Source: Desulfarculaceae bacterium
Lineage (GTDB): Bacteria > Desulfobacterota > Desulfarculia > Desulfarculales > Desulfarculaceae
Reading direction: 5' to 3'
Length of the DNA: 64,000 bases
Assembly (NCBI GenBank): GCA_021737645.1
Contig: JAIPDO010000018.1
Span: forward strand, 1 to 64,000
Made by a program: the position numbers and the translations under genes. The notes under the pieces were generated by a model. It had not been told where the DNA came from, made no database searches, and was given only the letters and a program-made list of their open reading frames with translations. This document shows positions 24,515 to 32,235 of this stretch, one piece after another; position 1 is the stretch's first letter; the number at the start of each line of letters is the position of its first letter.

Positions 24515-25135
24515 GTGATCGAGCTAACCGTCCGTAAAGCTGTGGAGATGCTCCCGCCTGGAGCGTTTCTATTGACCCACAACCCAGCCTCGGCCCTCAC
24601 CGATGGGATAACCGGGGGCGAAAGTTTGAGCACCGGTGCGCTGTCAACCTGGGGCCACGGCATGACCCTTGATCACGGTGGCATGGTCAACTCCCAGGAG
24701 TCGCGCCGGGTGCGGTTGCCTTTGGAAAATTGGGAGGGATCCATCCTGCGGGCCTGGTTTCACTGTAAGCCAAAACCCAACCTCTATGGTCGCATCCTGA
24801 CCGCGTTGGAACTGCGCCTAAATACCCGTTACGACTGGCTGGGCATAGTCGGGCAACTTGCCGGCGGTCTCGTGGGGTGGTTGCCCTGGGTGGGCGATAG
24901 CCTAAGGGGCTGGGTGAGCAGTGAAATCGACGTGCCGTGGACCAACTACTGCACCGAGGGCGAGTGTGAGGCCCGGCGGAAGGCCGGGTGGGCCGACTTC
25001 GGAGGAAACGGGCCCTGCCAAAAATCTCCCGAGGACCTCGATAATTGGTGCATCAAGGTGATGGACAGCGAAGAGTTGGAGGAGATCACCTTCAAGCTGG
25101 TGCCAGAATCCCAAGGCTTAGAAACGTCCGCTTGA
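24515..25135 (+). CDS. Possible permuted papain-like (NlpC/P60, YiiX-type) protein
   Basis: A 206-residue protein, GTG start with AGGAGGA upstream. It has features of circularly permuted NlpC/P60 proteins. STWGHGMTLDHGG may carry the catalytic His, and RYDWLGIVG precedes an NYCTEGECEARRKAG block, where the first Cys would be the nucleophile (compare 'YCSE' in YiiX). Such enzymes cut peptide or acyl bonds. As the last gene before the terminator it could be a lysis accessory or cargo gene. Fold recognition is tentative. Confidence 0.45.
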   Translation: MIELTVRKAVEMLPPGAFLLTHNPASALTDGITGGESLSTGALSTWGHGMTLDHGGMVNSQESRRVRLPLENWEGSILRAWFHCKPKPNLYGRILTALELRLNTRYDWLGIVGQLAGGLVGWLPWVGDSLRGWVSSEIDVPWTNYCTEGECEARRKAGWADFGGNGPCQKSPEDLDNWCIKVMDSEELEEITFKLVPESQGLETSA

Positions 25136-25146
25136 CCTATCTCACG

Positions 25147-25193
25147 GCCTCGGGTTGCGCTGGGTTGACCGGCGGCGCGCCCGAGGCTTTTTT
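25147..25193 (+). terminator. Intrinsic terminator at the end of the phage cassette
   Basis: GCCTCGGG and CCCGAGGC form the outer stem, with GCGC/GCGC extending it after a small bulge, and are followed by six T (25188-25193). It lies 11 bases after the last gene. The sequence is a textbook rho-independent terminator. Confidence 0.85.
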
Positions 25194-25336
25194 CCGCACT
25201 TACAACGGAAAAATCGCTGAACACTTACGGGGCCCGAGCGGTTCTTTTTGGAGCAGGGGGGAGGCCGTAATAGGGGAGTTAGGCCCGGCCAGAGAAACTT
25301 CCCAGCAAATAGGTGCCGGGAAACAATTGGGAAACA

Positions 25337-25373
25337 AAAATCGGGCACTTGCTAGTTGCAAGTGCCCGATTTT
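25337..25373. terminator. Bidirectional terminator, 16-base perfect stem, downstream of tRNA-Leu
   Basis: Arms AAAATCGGGCACTTGC and GCAAGTGCCCGATTTT pair perfectly around a TAGTT loop, so each strand ends in a T-run. It lies about 13 bases after the minus-strand tRNA-Leu and can also stop transcription from the phage cassette. Confidence 0.85.
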
Positions 25374-25385
25374 ATTATTTATTAG

Positions 25386-25470
25386 TGGTGCCGTCGGCCG
25401 GATTTGAACCGGCACGGGTCTCCCCACCGCCCCCTCAAGACGGCGTGTCTACCTATTCCACCACGACGGC
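25386..25470 (-). tRNA. tRNA-Leu, anticodon GAG
   Basis: On the minus strand the 85-base gene starts GCCGTCGTGG and ends with encoded CCA. The acceptor arm pairs GCCGTCG with CGACGGC. The anticodon stem CCGTC/GGCGG holds the loop TTGAGGG, giving anticodon GAG (codons CUC/CUU). GGTTCAAATCC is the T-loop. A long variable arm (GTGGGGAGACCC) is the type II feature of tRNA-Leu. It is next to the phage cassette and may have been an integration site. Confidence 0.95.
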
Positions 25471-25503
25471 AAAGCCACGCACATGATTATACCGTGAAAT
25501 GCC

Positions 25504-25854
25504 CTATTTGGCCGCAGGCGCGGGCGCATTATTGACAGGGGCAGGCGGGGCCGGTTTGGCCGGAGCCGGTGCGGTCTTGGCCGCGGGAGCCGCCGTGCGT
25601 CCCTCCATCACCGAGGAGGGGCCTCCTACGGTGTGCCCGAAAACGGCCAGGCCCAGGGAGGTTAGCATGAACACGATGGCCACCACCGTGGTCATTTTGC
25701 TAAGAAAGGTGGCCGCGCCGGTGCTGCCGAAGACTGTCTGGGAACTGCCGCCGAAAGCCGCGCCGACTGAAGCGCCCTTACCGGTTTGCAACAGGACTAC
25801 CAAGACAAGGGTGACACTGGCCAGGAGATGGATTATCAGGGTAACTGTGGTCAT
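25504..25854 (-). CDS. secG: Protein translocase subunit SecG
   Basis: A 116-residue inner-membrane protein of the SecYEG channel. Two membrane segments are visible (residues 3-23 and 55-75), with the SecG motif [19 protein letters not shown] between them and a Gln/Gly-rich loop. The C-terminal Ala/Pro-rich tail ([17 protein letters not shown]) is an extension common in deltaproteobacteria. It is the last gene of gap-pgk-tpiA-secG, a common bacterial arrangement, and lies 20 bases after tpiA. Confidence 0.93.
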   Translation of the reverse strand: MTTVTLIIHLLASVTLVLVVLLQTGKGASVGAAFGGSSQTVFGSTGAATFLSKMTTVVAIVFMLTSLGLAVFGHTVGGPSSVMEGRTAAPAAKTAPAPAKPAPPAPVNNAPAPAAK

Positions 25855-25873
25855 GCTTTTTATTTTTCTCTAA

Positions 25874-26626
25874 CTACGCCGCTTGGATGATGCCCAAAAA
25901 GCTTTCGGCGCTAAGGGAGGCGCCGCCCACCAGGGCTCCATCGACCTCGGGTTGATTTAAAAGGCCGGCCGCGTTGGCCGGATTGACACTACCTCCATAC
26001 AGGATTCTGGTAGAGTTCGCAACATCTTTGTCAAATCGGGCCCCTATCCAGCCTCGTATATATGCATGCGCCTGGGCGGCCTGCTCCTCCGAGGCGGTCA
26101 AACCGGTGCCTATGGCCCATACCGGTTCGTAGGCTATGGTGACCTGATCCATCTGCCCGGCCTCCAAACCGGCCAGGCCGCCGGACAGTTGGCTCTCCAG
26201 CACGCCCTCGGCCTGTCCAGACTCGCGCTCGGCCAGGGTCTCGCCCACGCAGAGGATGGGCCGCAGCCCGGCCTTCAGGGCCGCCTCCAGGCGCAAACGG
26301 CAGGTTTTCTCGGTCTCGTTAAAGTATTGCCGCCGCTCGCTGTGGCCAATCAACACATAGCGGGCTCCAGCCGCCTTTAGCTGGGGGCCGCTCACCTCGG
26401 CGGTGTAGGCGCCCTGGTCCTCCCAGAAGATATTTTGCCCGCCTACCAGCACCGGGCTGGAACTGAGCGAAAGAGCTACCGGCTCCAGAGCCAAAAAGCC
26501 TGGAATTACCAATATATCCAAGTCTTCACGCATCAGGCCGGAAGCGATTTCTCCCGCCAGGGACACTGCTTCTTCAACGGTGAGATGTAGTTTCCAGTTG
26601 CCGGCAATCATGAGTTTGCGGGACAT
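25874..26626 (-). CDS. tpiA: Triosephosphate isomerase
   Basis: Converts dihydroxyacetone phosphate and glyceraldehyde 3-phosphate in glycolysis and gluconeogenesis. The start at ATG 26626 (MSRKLMIAGNWKLHLTVEEA) follows a GGGAGAA ribosome site; the family's GNWKLH motif is then near residue 11. The 250-residue TIM barrel has catalytic His in VLIGHSERR and Glu in IAYEPVWAIGTG, and a loop with GGSVNPANA. It lies 40 bases after pgk. Confidence 0.96.
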   Translation of the reverse strand: MSRKLMIAGNWKLHLTVEEAVSLAGEIASGLMREDLDILVIPGFLALEPVALSLSSSPVLVGGQNIFWEDQGAYTAEVSGPQLKAAGARYVLIGHSERRQYFNETEKTCRLRLEAALKAGLRPILCVGETLAERESGQAEGVLESQLSGGLAGLEAGQMDQVTIAYEPVWAIGTGLTASEEQAAQAHAYIRGWIGARFDKDVANSTRILYGGSVNPANAAGLLNQPEVDGALVGGASLSAESFLGIIQAA

Positions 26627-26666
26627 GCTTTCTCCCAGTGCGGTTATCCCGCGTGAAATGTGCGGG

Positions 26667-27881
26667 TTAAGCGGGGGCGTGCCCGCCGTTTTCCAGACCG
26701 GTGTAGCCGCCCAGGGCCTCCACCGCAGGCAGGGTTTCACCGGTCATCAGGGCCAGGAAAGCCCCGCCGCCGGTGGAGATGTAGCTGATGTTTTCGCTTT
26801 CCCCGGCGTTGCTCACCGCCACGTCGGTATCGCCGCCGCCGATAATGGTCAGGGCGTAGGTCTCGGCCACGGTTGAGACCATGTTGTAGGTGCCCCGGGA
26901 AAAGGCGTCCATCTCAAAAGCGCCCATGGGCCCGTTCCAGATGATGGTTTTGCAGTCCCGGAGCGCCTCGCGGTACAGGGTGCTGGTGGCCGGGCCGATA
27001 TCCATGATCATCCATTCCTTGGGCACGTCCTGAACGGTCACCAGCTTGGTCTCGGCCTTGCGGTCGTAGCGGTCGGCCACCACGCAGTCCACAGGGATGT
27101 ACATCTTCACCTTGGCGGCCTTGGCGTTTCTGAGCAGCACGTTGGCCACCGGCACCAACTCTGGCTCGTATAGGCTTTTGCCCACATCGATGCCCACGCT
27201 CATCAAAAAGGTGTTGGCCATGGCCCCGCCGATCAGGATTTTGTCGGCGTGCTCCATGAGGTTTTCCAGGGCCGGCAGCTTGGTCATGGCCTTGGCCCCG
27301 CCCAGCACCGCGGCCAAGGGCCGGGCCGGGTCGATCATGGACCGCCGGAAGTAGTCCAGCTCCTTTTTCATGGTAAAGCCGGCCACGCTCTCCGTAGCGT
27401 AACGCACCACCGCCACCACCGATGCATTTTCCCGGTGGGCCACGGCAAAGGCGTCGTCCACGTACACGTCGCAAAGCGAGGCCAGGGCCTTGCCGAACTC
27501 GGGATCGTTGTCGGTCTCCGCCTTGTGGAAGCGCAAGTTCTCCAACATCATAACCTGGCCGGGCTTCATGGACCTGACCAGTTCTTCCACCTCGGGGCCC
27601 ACACAATCAGGCGCGGCTATGACTTCTTTTTTAAGCAAGCGGCCCAGGCGGCGGGCCACCGGGGCCATGGAATACTTTTCCACCGGCTTGCCCTTGGGGC
27701 GGCCCATGTGGCTGGCCACGATCACCTTGGCGTCTTCGTCCAGGGCATAGTTGATGGTGGGCAGGGCGGCCCGGATGCGGTTGTCGTCGGTGATGTTGCC
27801 TTCCTCGTCCAGCGGGACGTTGAAGTCCACCCGGATCAACACCCGTTTGCCTGCCAGGTCCAACTGATTAATATATTTCAC
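26667..27881 (-). CDS. pgk: Phosphoglycerate kinase
   Basis: Converts 1,3-bisphosphoglycerate and ADP to 3-phosphoglycerate and ATP. The 404-residue protein has N-terminal signature [12 protein letters not shown], substrate-binding SHMGRPKG and [11 protein letters not shown], and nucleotide-domain GGAMANTFL, and ends with [15 protein letters not shown] and [14 protein letters not shown]. Length and order of motifs are normal. It is cotranscribed between gap and tpiA. Confidence 0.97.
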   Translation of the reverse strand: MKYINQLDLAGKRVLIRVDFNVPLDEEGNITDDNRIRAALPTINYALDEDAKVIVASHMGRPKGKPVEKYSMAPVARRLGRLLKKEVIAAPDCVGPEVEELVRSMKPGQVMMLENLRFHKAETDNDPEFGKALASLCDVYVDDAFAVAHRENASVVAVVRYATESVAGFTMKKELDYFRRSMIDPARPLAAVLGGAKAMTKLPALENLMEHADKILIGGAMANTFLMSVGIDVGKSLYEPELVPVANVLLRNAKAAKVKMYIPVDCVVADRYDRKAETKLVTVQDVPKEWMIMDIGPATSTLYREALRDCKTIIWNGPMGAFEMDAFSRGTYNMVSTVAETYALTIIGGGDTDVAVSNAGESENISYISTGGGAFLALMTGETLPAVEALGGYTGLENGGHAPA

Positions 27882-27966
27882 GCCTGCAACCCTCCACCAC
27901 GATTAGGCTGCGCCCAAGCCCTCCACCTGCCGCAGCCCATGGTCGATATATGTTCAAAGAGCCGAT

Positions 27967-28974
27967 TTACATGCTTCGGGCCACCATGGCCGCCAAGTCG
28001 ATCAAGCGTGAAGCATAGCCCATTTCATTGTCATACCAGGACAAGACTTTGACCATGCGCCCGCCAATAACCTGGGTCAGGGGAGCGTCCACCACCGAGG
28101 AGTAGGGGCACCCGGTGTAGTCGATGGACACCAGAGGCACATCGGTTACCTTGAGCACGCCCTTCATGGGGCCGTCGGCCGCGGCGCGCAAAGCGTCATT
28201 GACCGACTCGATGCTGACGTCTTTGCCAAGACGGCAGGTCAGGTCCACCAGGGAGACATCGGGAGTGGGCACCCGTATGGAAAAGCCGTCCAGCTTGCCG
28301 GCCAACTCGGGGATGACCAAGGTCACCGCCTTGGCCGCGCCGGTGGTGGTGGGAATCATGCTCATGGCCGCGGCCCGGGACCGGCGGATGTCCTTGGAAC
28401 TGCCGTCCAGGATACGCTGACTCATGGTGTAGGCGTGAGTGGTGGTCATCAGGCCGTGCTCGATGCCAAAGGCGTCGTTGAGCACCTTGGCCACCGGGGC
28501 CAGGCAGTTGGTGGTGCAGGAGGCATTGGAAACCACGAGGTGCTGTTGCGCGTCGTAGATGCCGTCGTTGACCCCCATGACGATGGTGGCGTCCGGGTCC
28601 TTGCCCGGCGCGCCCATGACCACCTTTTTGGCTCCGGCCTGGACGTGCCCCAGGTTTTCCTCGCGCATCTTGAATTTGCCGGTGGTCTCCAGGACCAGAT
28701 CTGCCCCAACCTGTCCCCACTGGCACTGCTCAGGGGTGGCCTGGCGGGTCACAGCCACCCGCTTGCCGCCTATGATCAGATCATCGCCCTCAAAGCCCAC
28801 TTCGCGGTCGTAAGTGCGATGTACGGAGTCGTATTGCAATAGGTGAGCCAGCTGGGCCGTATCAGCCCGGGCGTTTACCGCCACCAACTCCAGATCAGAA
28901 TGTCCCTGGCCCAAAATGCGGGTTGCCAGGCGCCCGATGCGTCCAAAACCGTTAATGCCGACTTTAACCGCCAT
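27967..28974 (-). CDS. gap: Glyceraldehyde-3-phosphate dehydrogenase
   Basis: NAD(P)-dependent oxidation of glyceraldehyde 3-phosphate. The start at ATG 28974 (MAVKVGINGFGRIGRLATRI) fits the family. The Rossmann GINGFGRIGR is followed by the catalytic cysteine in VSNASCTTNCLAP and the C-terminal SWYDNEMGYASRLIDL. The 335-residue length is typical. First gene of the glycolytic operon gap-pgk-tpiA-secG. The 85-base gap to pgk has no terminator visible. Confidence 0.96.
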   Translation of the reverse strand: MAVKVGINGFGRIGRLATRILGQGHSDLELVAVNARADTAQLAHLLQYDSVHRTYDREVGFEGDDLIIGGKRVAVTRQATPEQCQWGQVGADLVLETTGKFKMREENLGHVQAGAKKVVMGAPGKDPDATIVMGVNDGIYDAQQHLVVSNASCTTNCLAPVAKVLNDAFGIEHGLMTTTHAYTMSQRILDGSSKDIRRSRAAAMSMIPTTTGAAKAVTLVIPELAGKLDGFSIRVPTPDVSLVDLTCRLGKDVSIESVNDALRAAADGPMKGVLKVTDVPLVSIDYTGCPYSSVVDAPLTQVIGGRMVKVLSWYDNEMGYASRLIDLAAMVARSM

Positions 28975-29046
28975 TGCCCAGGACCTCCTTGGGTATTGCG
29001 TGGGTCTGTCTGCTCGAAAAAAATGTAAGCCGGGCTCCAACTAGTC

Positions 29047-29064
29047 ACCGGGCCGGCGCCCGGT
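29047..29064 (-). terminator. Perfect GC-rich hairpin between rimI and gap
   Basis: ACCGGGC-CGGC-GCCCGGT is a perfect 7-base-pair stem. It lies about 150 bases past the rimI stop and 70 bases before the gap start. It has no strong T-run on either strand, so termination is uncertain; attenuation is also possible. Confidence 0.35.
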
Positions 29065-29213
29065 ACTTAGGAGCCAGGTAGGTTCAGTTGACCGCCCGGA
29101 ACGGGCTATCATTAAAGGCGCAAGCTTTTTCAAAACGTTGCGCTCTGTAACCTAAACTTAAACTTCGCCAGGGACGGGGTCAAGGTTTTTCCCCGTTTTG
29201 GAACAGGCCGGTC

Positions 29214-29714
29214 CTATAGGTCGCGCCACAGCAAAAGGGCGTCTTCCCCCTCCGGGTAATAGTAGCCGGGACGCCGTCCTTCTAGGCAAAAATCCAAGGA
29301 ATAGTATAGGGATAATGCGGCAATATTGCCGGTGCGAACCTCCAGGCCCGCCCGGACGGCTCCGTGTTCCCTGGCCAGGGTCAAGGCCCGGAGCAATAGG
29401 TAACGGCCCAGCCCCCGGCGTTGAAAAACCGGGTGCACCGCGATGTTCTGCACCTTGACTTGCGATGCCACCAGCCACATGCAGCAAAAAGCCGTCACCT
29501 GGGCACCCACCAACGCCACGTGGTCCATGGACATGGGCATGCACAGCTCTTCCATGAACAGGCTGCGGGGCCAGGGGTTTTGAAAGCAGGCCTTTTCAAT
29601 GTCCGCCACTTGGTCCAGGTGCTCCCGGGCCAGGGGCAAGATGGAAACCTGCAAGCCCCGAGGGGGCTCGGGTTCAGGTAGAGAGCAGCTCGCTGGCAAC
29701 GGAGATGCTGTCAC
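29214..29714 (-). CDS. rimI: Ribosomal protein alanine N-acetyltransferase-like protein
   Basis: A GNAT-family acetyltransferase, RimI-like, predicted to acetylate the N-terminus of ribosomal protein S18. The acetyl-CoA site is VHPVFQRRGLGRYLLLRAL, followed by EVRTGNIAALSLYYSLDF, which is typical of RimI. The GTG at 29714 has GAGG upstream and overlaps the EIIA gene by 41 bases; TTG at 29654 would give a 147-residue protein closer to usual RimI length. It ends the lptC-rpoN operon. RimI resemblance is good, substrate is inferred. Confidence 0.85.
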   Translation of the reverse strand: MTASPLPASCSLPEPEPPRGLQVSILPLAREHLDQVADIEKACFQNPWPRSLFMEELCMPMSMDHVALVGAQVTAFCCMWLVASQVKVQNIAVHPVFQRRGLGRYLLLRALTLAREHGAVRAGLEVRTGNIAALSLYYSLDFCLEGRRPGYYYPEGEDALLLWRDL

Positions 29715-30072
29715 GGCCGGCCTCGCACACTGTGTGGGCCAACTTATCCAAGCTGGTCCCTTCGCGGCTGGTGGCGGCTTTGATGAGCATGGGCAGATTG
29801 ACCCCGGTGACCACCTCGTGGCGGCCTTCTTCCAAAAAAGCCAGGGAAATGTTGTTGGGGGAGCCGCCGAACATGTCGGTGAGGATCAGGACCCCTTGAT
29901 TGGAATCGACCTTGGCGATGGCCGCTTCCAGGCGGGTGTGCAGGCTCTCAGCCGCGGTGTTGGAGTCCACCGAGACCGTGGCCGCCTGCTCCACCTTGCC
30001 CAAGATGAACTCGGCCGCGCTTACCAACTCCCGACCCAGACGGGCGTGGGTGATTATCACTAGTCCAATCAA
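29674..30072 (-). CDS. PTS mannose/fructose-type EIIA domain protein
   Basis: A 132-residue EIIA-Man protein. The phosphorylated His is in GLVIITHARLGREL at residue 9 and the conserved VLILTDMFGGSPNN follows. The TTG at 30072 was chosen, 5 bases after the rapZ stop; longer reads lack family resemblance. In related bacteria EIIB, EIIC, EIID and HPr usually follow, but here rimI does. It is therefore likely a regulatory EIIA, receiving phosphate from a distant HPr or PtsP, not part of a sugar transporter. Confidence 0.85.
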   Translation of the reverse strand: MIGLVIITHARLGRELVSAAEFILGKVEQAATVSVDSNTAAESLHTRLEAAIAKVDSNQGVLILTDMFGGSPNNISLAFLEEGRHEVVTGVNLPMLIKAATSREGTSLDKLAHTVCEAGRDSISVASELLST

Positions 30073-30077
30073 AATAT

Positions 30078-30965
30078 CTATTCCATGGCAATGTCGCGGT
30101 GGCGAAGGGTCAGGCGCACACCGGATGCGGTGAGATTCCTGACCAGCCATTCGGCTACGGCCACGGAGCGGTGATGCCCCCCGGTGCAGCCCAAGGCCAC
30201 CGTCAACTGGGTTTTACCCTCCCTTTGATAGGCAGGGATAAGAAATTCCAGCAGATCTTTGAACTTCTTGAGGAATTCTTTGGACTCTTGCCCTTGAAAG
30301 ATGAAATCTACCACCTGGGGTTCGCGACCGTCAAGGTGGCGCAACTCGTCGACAAAATAGGGGTTGTCCAAAAAGCGCACATCCATGACCATGTCAGCTT
30401 CCTGGGGCAGCCCGTATTTAAAGCCAAAGGTGATGAAATTGAGCTGCATGCGGGCGGGCTCACTGCTTTGGTTGTAGAGGCTGAAAACCTCCTGCCTAAG
30501 GTCGTGAACCGTGAAGCGGCTGGTGTCGATTATCTGGTTGGCCAGTTCCTTTACCGGCAGCAGCAGGGCCCGCTCCCGATCCAGGCCCTCGCGCACCGAG
30601 CCCTCGGGGCCGGAAAGGGGGTGCTGACGCCGGGTCTGGGAAAAGCGGCGGATGAGCACTTCGTCAGAGGCTTCCAGATACAAGAGCTCCAGGTTGTGGC
30701 CCTGGTTGGCCAGGCGCAAAAAGGTACGGGGAAAGCGCTCCACAAAGTCGTGGGCGCGCACATCCATGACCAGGGCGGCCTGAAAGGACTCTCCCACATG
30801 GCGCAGGGGAAGTTTGACAAAGGCGGGCAGGAGCTCCACCGGCAGGTTGTCCACGGCGTAGTAGCCCAGGTCCTCCAGGGCTTTCAGGGCGGTGGATTTG
30901 CCCGTGCCCGACAGGCCGGTGATCACCACGAAGCGGGCAGGGACTTGGTGGTCTTGGCTGCTCAT
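30078..30965 (-). CDS. rapZ: RNase adapter protein RapZ (YvcJ family)
   Basis: A 295-residue P-loop NTPase. Walker A is GLSGTGKS near residue 18, and a second motif DNLPVELLP follows. The C-terminal half has FGFKYGLPQEADMVMDVRFL and GCTGGHHRSVAVAE, the signature of RapZ, which binds small RNAs and controls amino-sugar metabolism in E. coli. The ATG at 30965 (MSSQDHQVPARF) gives a length close to E. coli (284). It lies in the ptsN operon as in gammaproteobacteria. Confidence 0.93.
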   Translation of the reverse strand: MSSQDHQVPARFVVITGLSGTGKSTALKALEDLGYYAVDNLPVELLPAFVKLPLRHVGESFQAALVMDVRAHDFVERFPRTFLRLANQGHNLELLYLEASDEVLIRRFSQTRRQHPLSGPEGSVREGLDRERALLLPVKELANQIIDTSRFTVHDLRQEVFSLYNQSSEPARMQLNFITFGFKYGLPQEADMVMDVRFLDNPYFVDELRHLDGREPQVVDFIFQGQESKEFLKKFKDLLEFLIPAYQREGKTQLTVALGCTGGHHRSVAVAEWLVRNLTASGVRLTLRHRDIAME

Positions 30966-31121
30966 TTCAGGCTTGCCTGCCGTGAGTCCGCTCCTGACCC
31001 ATGAAGTGTGTGCGCACCGCACCTGGGGCGGGTGCGGGCCGCATGCTGAGTCTCGCTATAGCCAACCGGGATGAATCCCATCCCAGGGTGGCTGCGTGGC
31101 GTATTTCAAAAACCGGCCGAG

Positions 31122-31583
31122 CTAGAATTCTTCGTCTTGCGACTCGATGATCTCGTAGATCTCGCGGGCGTCGGAGGCTTCCATGAGCTGCTGGCGCACC
31201 GCGTTGCTTTTTAAAAGACGGCTGATGCGGGCCAGGGCCTTGAGGTGGGTGCCGGCGCTGTTGTCCGGGGCCACCACCAGAAAAAACAAATGGGCGGGCT
31301 TGCCGTCCAGGGAGTCGAAATCCACCCCGGCCCGGGAGCGTCCGAAGGAGAGCAACAGCGTGTCCAGACCCACCATTTTGCCGTGGGGTATGGCGATGCC
31401 ATCGCCGATCCCGGTGGAGCCGAGCTTTTCGCGCTCCACCAGCACCTCCATGAGTTTGCTGATTTCCAGTTGGGGATGGCCGGCCACCAGGGGGCGGCAG
31501 AGTTCTTCCATGACCGCGCGTTTGCCGCGCCCGCCCAGGTCTGCCACCACCTGTTCGGAAGTAAGTATGTCGGTAAGCTTCAT
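31122..31583 (-). CDS. ptsN: Nitrogen-regulatory PTS EIIA (PtsN)
   Basis: A 153-residue EIIA-Ntr protein. The phosphorylatable His is in GIGDGIAIPHGK, followed by the typical LLSFGRSRAGVDFDSLDG and HLFFLVVAPDNSAGTHLKAL. It lies in the conserved rpoN-hpf-ptsN-rapZ group and is part of the phosphorelay that links nitrogen and carbon state to K+ transport and sigma-54-related regulation. No ptsP or ptsO is seen in the window. Confidence 0.95.
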   Translation of the reverse strand: MKLTDILTSEQVVADLGGRGKRAVMEELCRPLVAGHPQLEISKLMEVLVEREKLGSTGIGDGIAIPHGKMVGLDTLLLSFGRSRAGVDFDSLDGKPAHLFFLVVAPDNSAGTHLKALARISRLLKSNAVRQQLMEASDAREIYEIIESQDEEF

Positions 31584-31600
31584 CCGGCGGAACCCTCGAT

Positions 31601-32143
31601 TTACTGCGGCTCGATTAGGCCGAAGTTTCCGTCGGCGCGGCGATAGATAACATTGAGCGAGTCGGTGCGCTCGTTGATGAACACCAAAAAGTCGTCTTCG
31701 GAAAGGTCCAGCTGCATGGCCGCTTCGTCGGCGTCCATGGGCTTGGCGGTCAAGCTTTGGCTCATGACCACGCGGGGAGTTTTTTCGGGCAGGCTCTGCG
31801 CTTCGAAGATGTCATGTTTGATAGGTTGCTCGGCCAGGTCCTTGTGAGACCGGCGGCTCACGTCCCTGAGCTTGTCGCGGTAGCGCCGAATCTGCTTTTC
31901 CAACTTGTCCATGACCAAGTCGATGGCGGAGTAAAGATCTCCAGTGGTCTCGCTGCCGTGAATCTTCATGCCCGAAGCGATTATGTTCACCTCGGCTTGG
32001 TGGCGATGTTTTTCCACGCTCAAGGTGATGCCGGCCTCCATGGGCCCATCCAGGTACTTTTGTAACTTGCCGACCTTTTCCCGAGCGTATTCCTTCACCG
32101 CCTCGGACGCATCAACATGACGGAAGGTCACCTGGATCTGCAT
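31601..32143 (-). CDS. hpf: Ribosome hibernation promoting factor, long form
   Basis: A 180-residue protein. The N-terminal S30AE domain (1-100: MQIQVTFRHVDASEAVKEYA) binds the 30S decoding centre, and the C-terminal dimerisation domain (about 125-180: EDDFLVFINERTDSLNVIYR) is the mark of the long form that makes 100S ribosome dimers. The gene is in the usual place between rpoN and ptsN. The spacing of 18 bases to ptsN suggests cotranscription. Confidence 0.95.
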   Translation of the reverse strand: MQIQVTFRHVDASEAVKEYAREKVGKLQKYLDGPMEAGITLSVEKHRHQAEVNIIASGMKIHGSETTGDLYSAIDLVMDKLEKQIRRYRDKLRDVSRRSHKDLAEQPIKHDIFEAQSLPEKTPRVVMSQSLTAKPMDADEAAMQLDLSEDDFLVFINERTDSLNVIYRRADGNFGLIEPQ

Positions 32144-32213
32144 ATTTGGCCTTCTCCTTGCTAAAAAATCCTAAGCTGCCAAATTGGTGAATATGTGGCT
32201 TACCCCTCAGCCG

Positions 32214-32235
32214 GGTCGTTGTCAACGACCTTTTT
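32214..32235. repeat. Short perfect hairpin at the 3' end of rpoN
   Basis: GGTCGTT-GTC-AACGACC followed by TTTTT on the plus strand. On the transcribed minus strand the run of A comes before the stem, so it does not look like a classical terminator for rpoN. It may be a processing or stability element between rpoN and hpf. Confidence 0.35.

Larger units (their letters stand above)
7296..25193 (+). mobile_element. Prophage-derived (lambda-order) head, tail and lysis cassette
   Basis: Twenty codirectional genes follow the lambda order W, B, C/E, decoration, Z, FII, U, V, G/GT, H, tail tip, fibre, then lysis genes, and end in a strong terminator. Most neighbours overlap by ATGA or TAATG, so the set is one late operon. 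Frames are intact and a frameshift signal is kept. Terminase, integrase, repressor, replication and recombination genes are absent from this span and the rest of the window. It may be a cryptic prophage, a satellite-like or gene-transfer-agent-like particle locus, or a prophage whose early genes have been lost or moved. Confidence 0.8.

Noticed and set aside
7296-25470. Integrase, transposase, CRISPR arrays or insertion sequences in or around the cassette.
   Set aside because: None is visible on either strand; no repeat-spacer pattern and no transposase-like frame was seen in the window.
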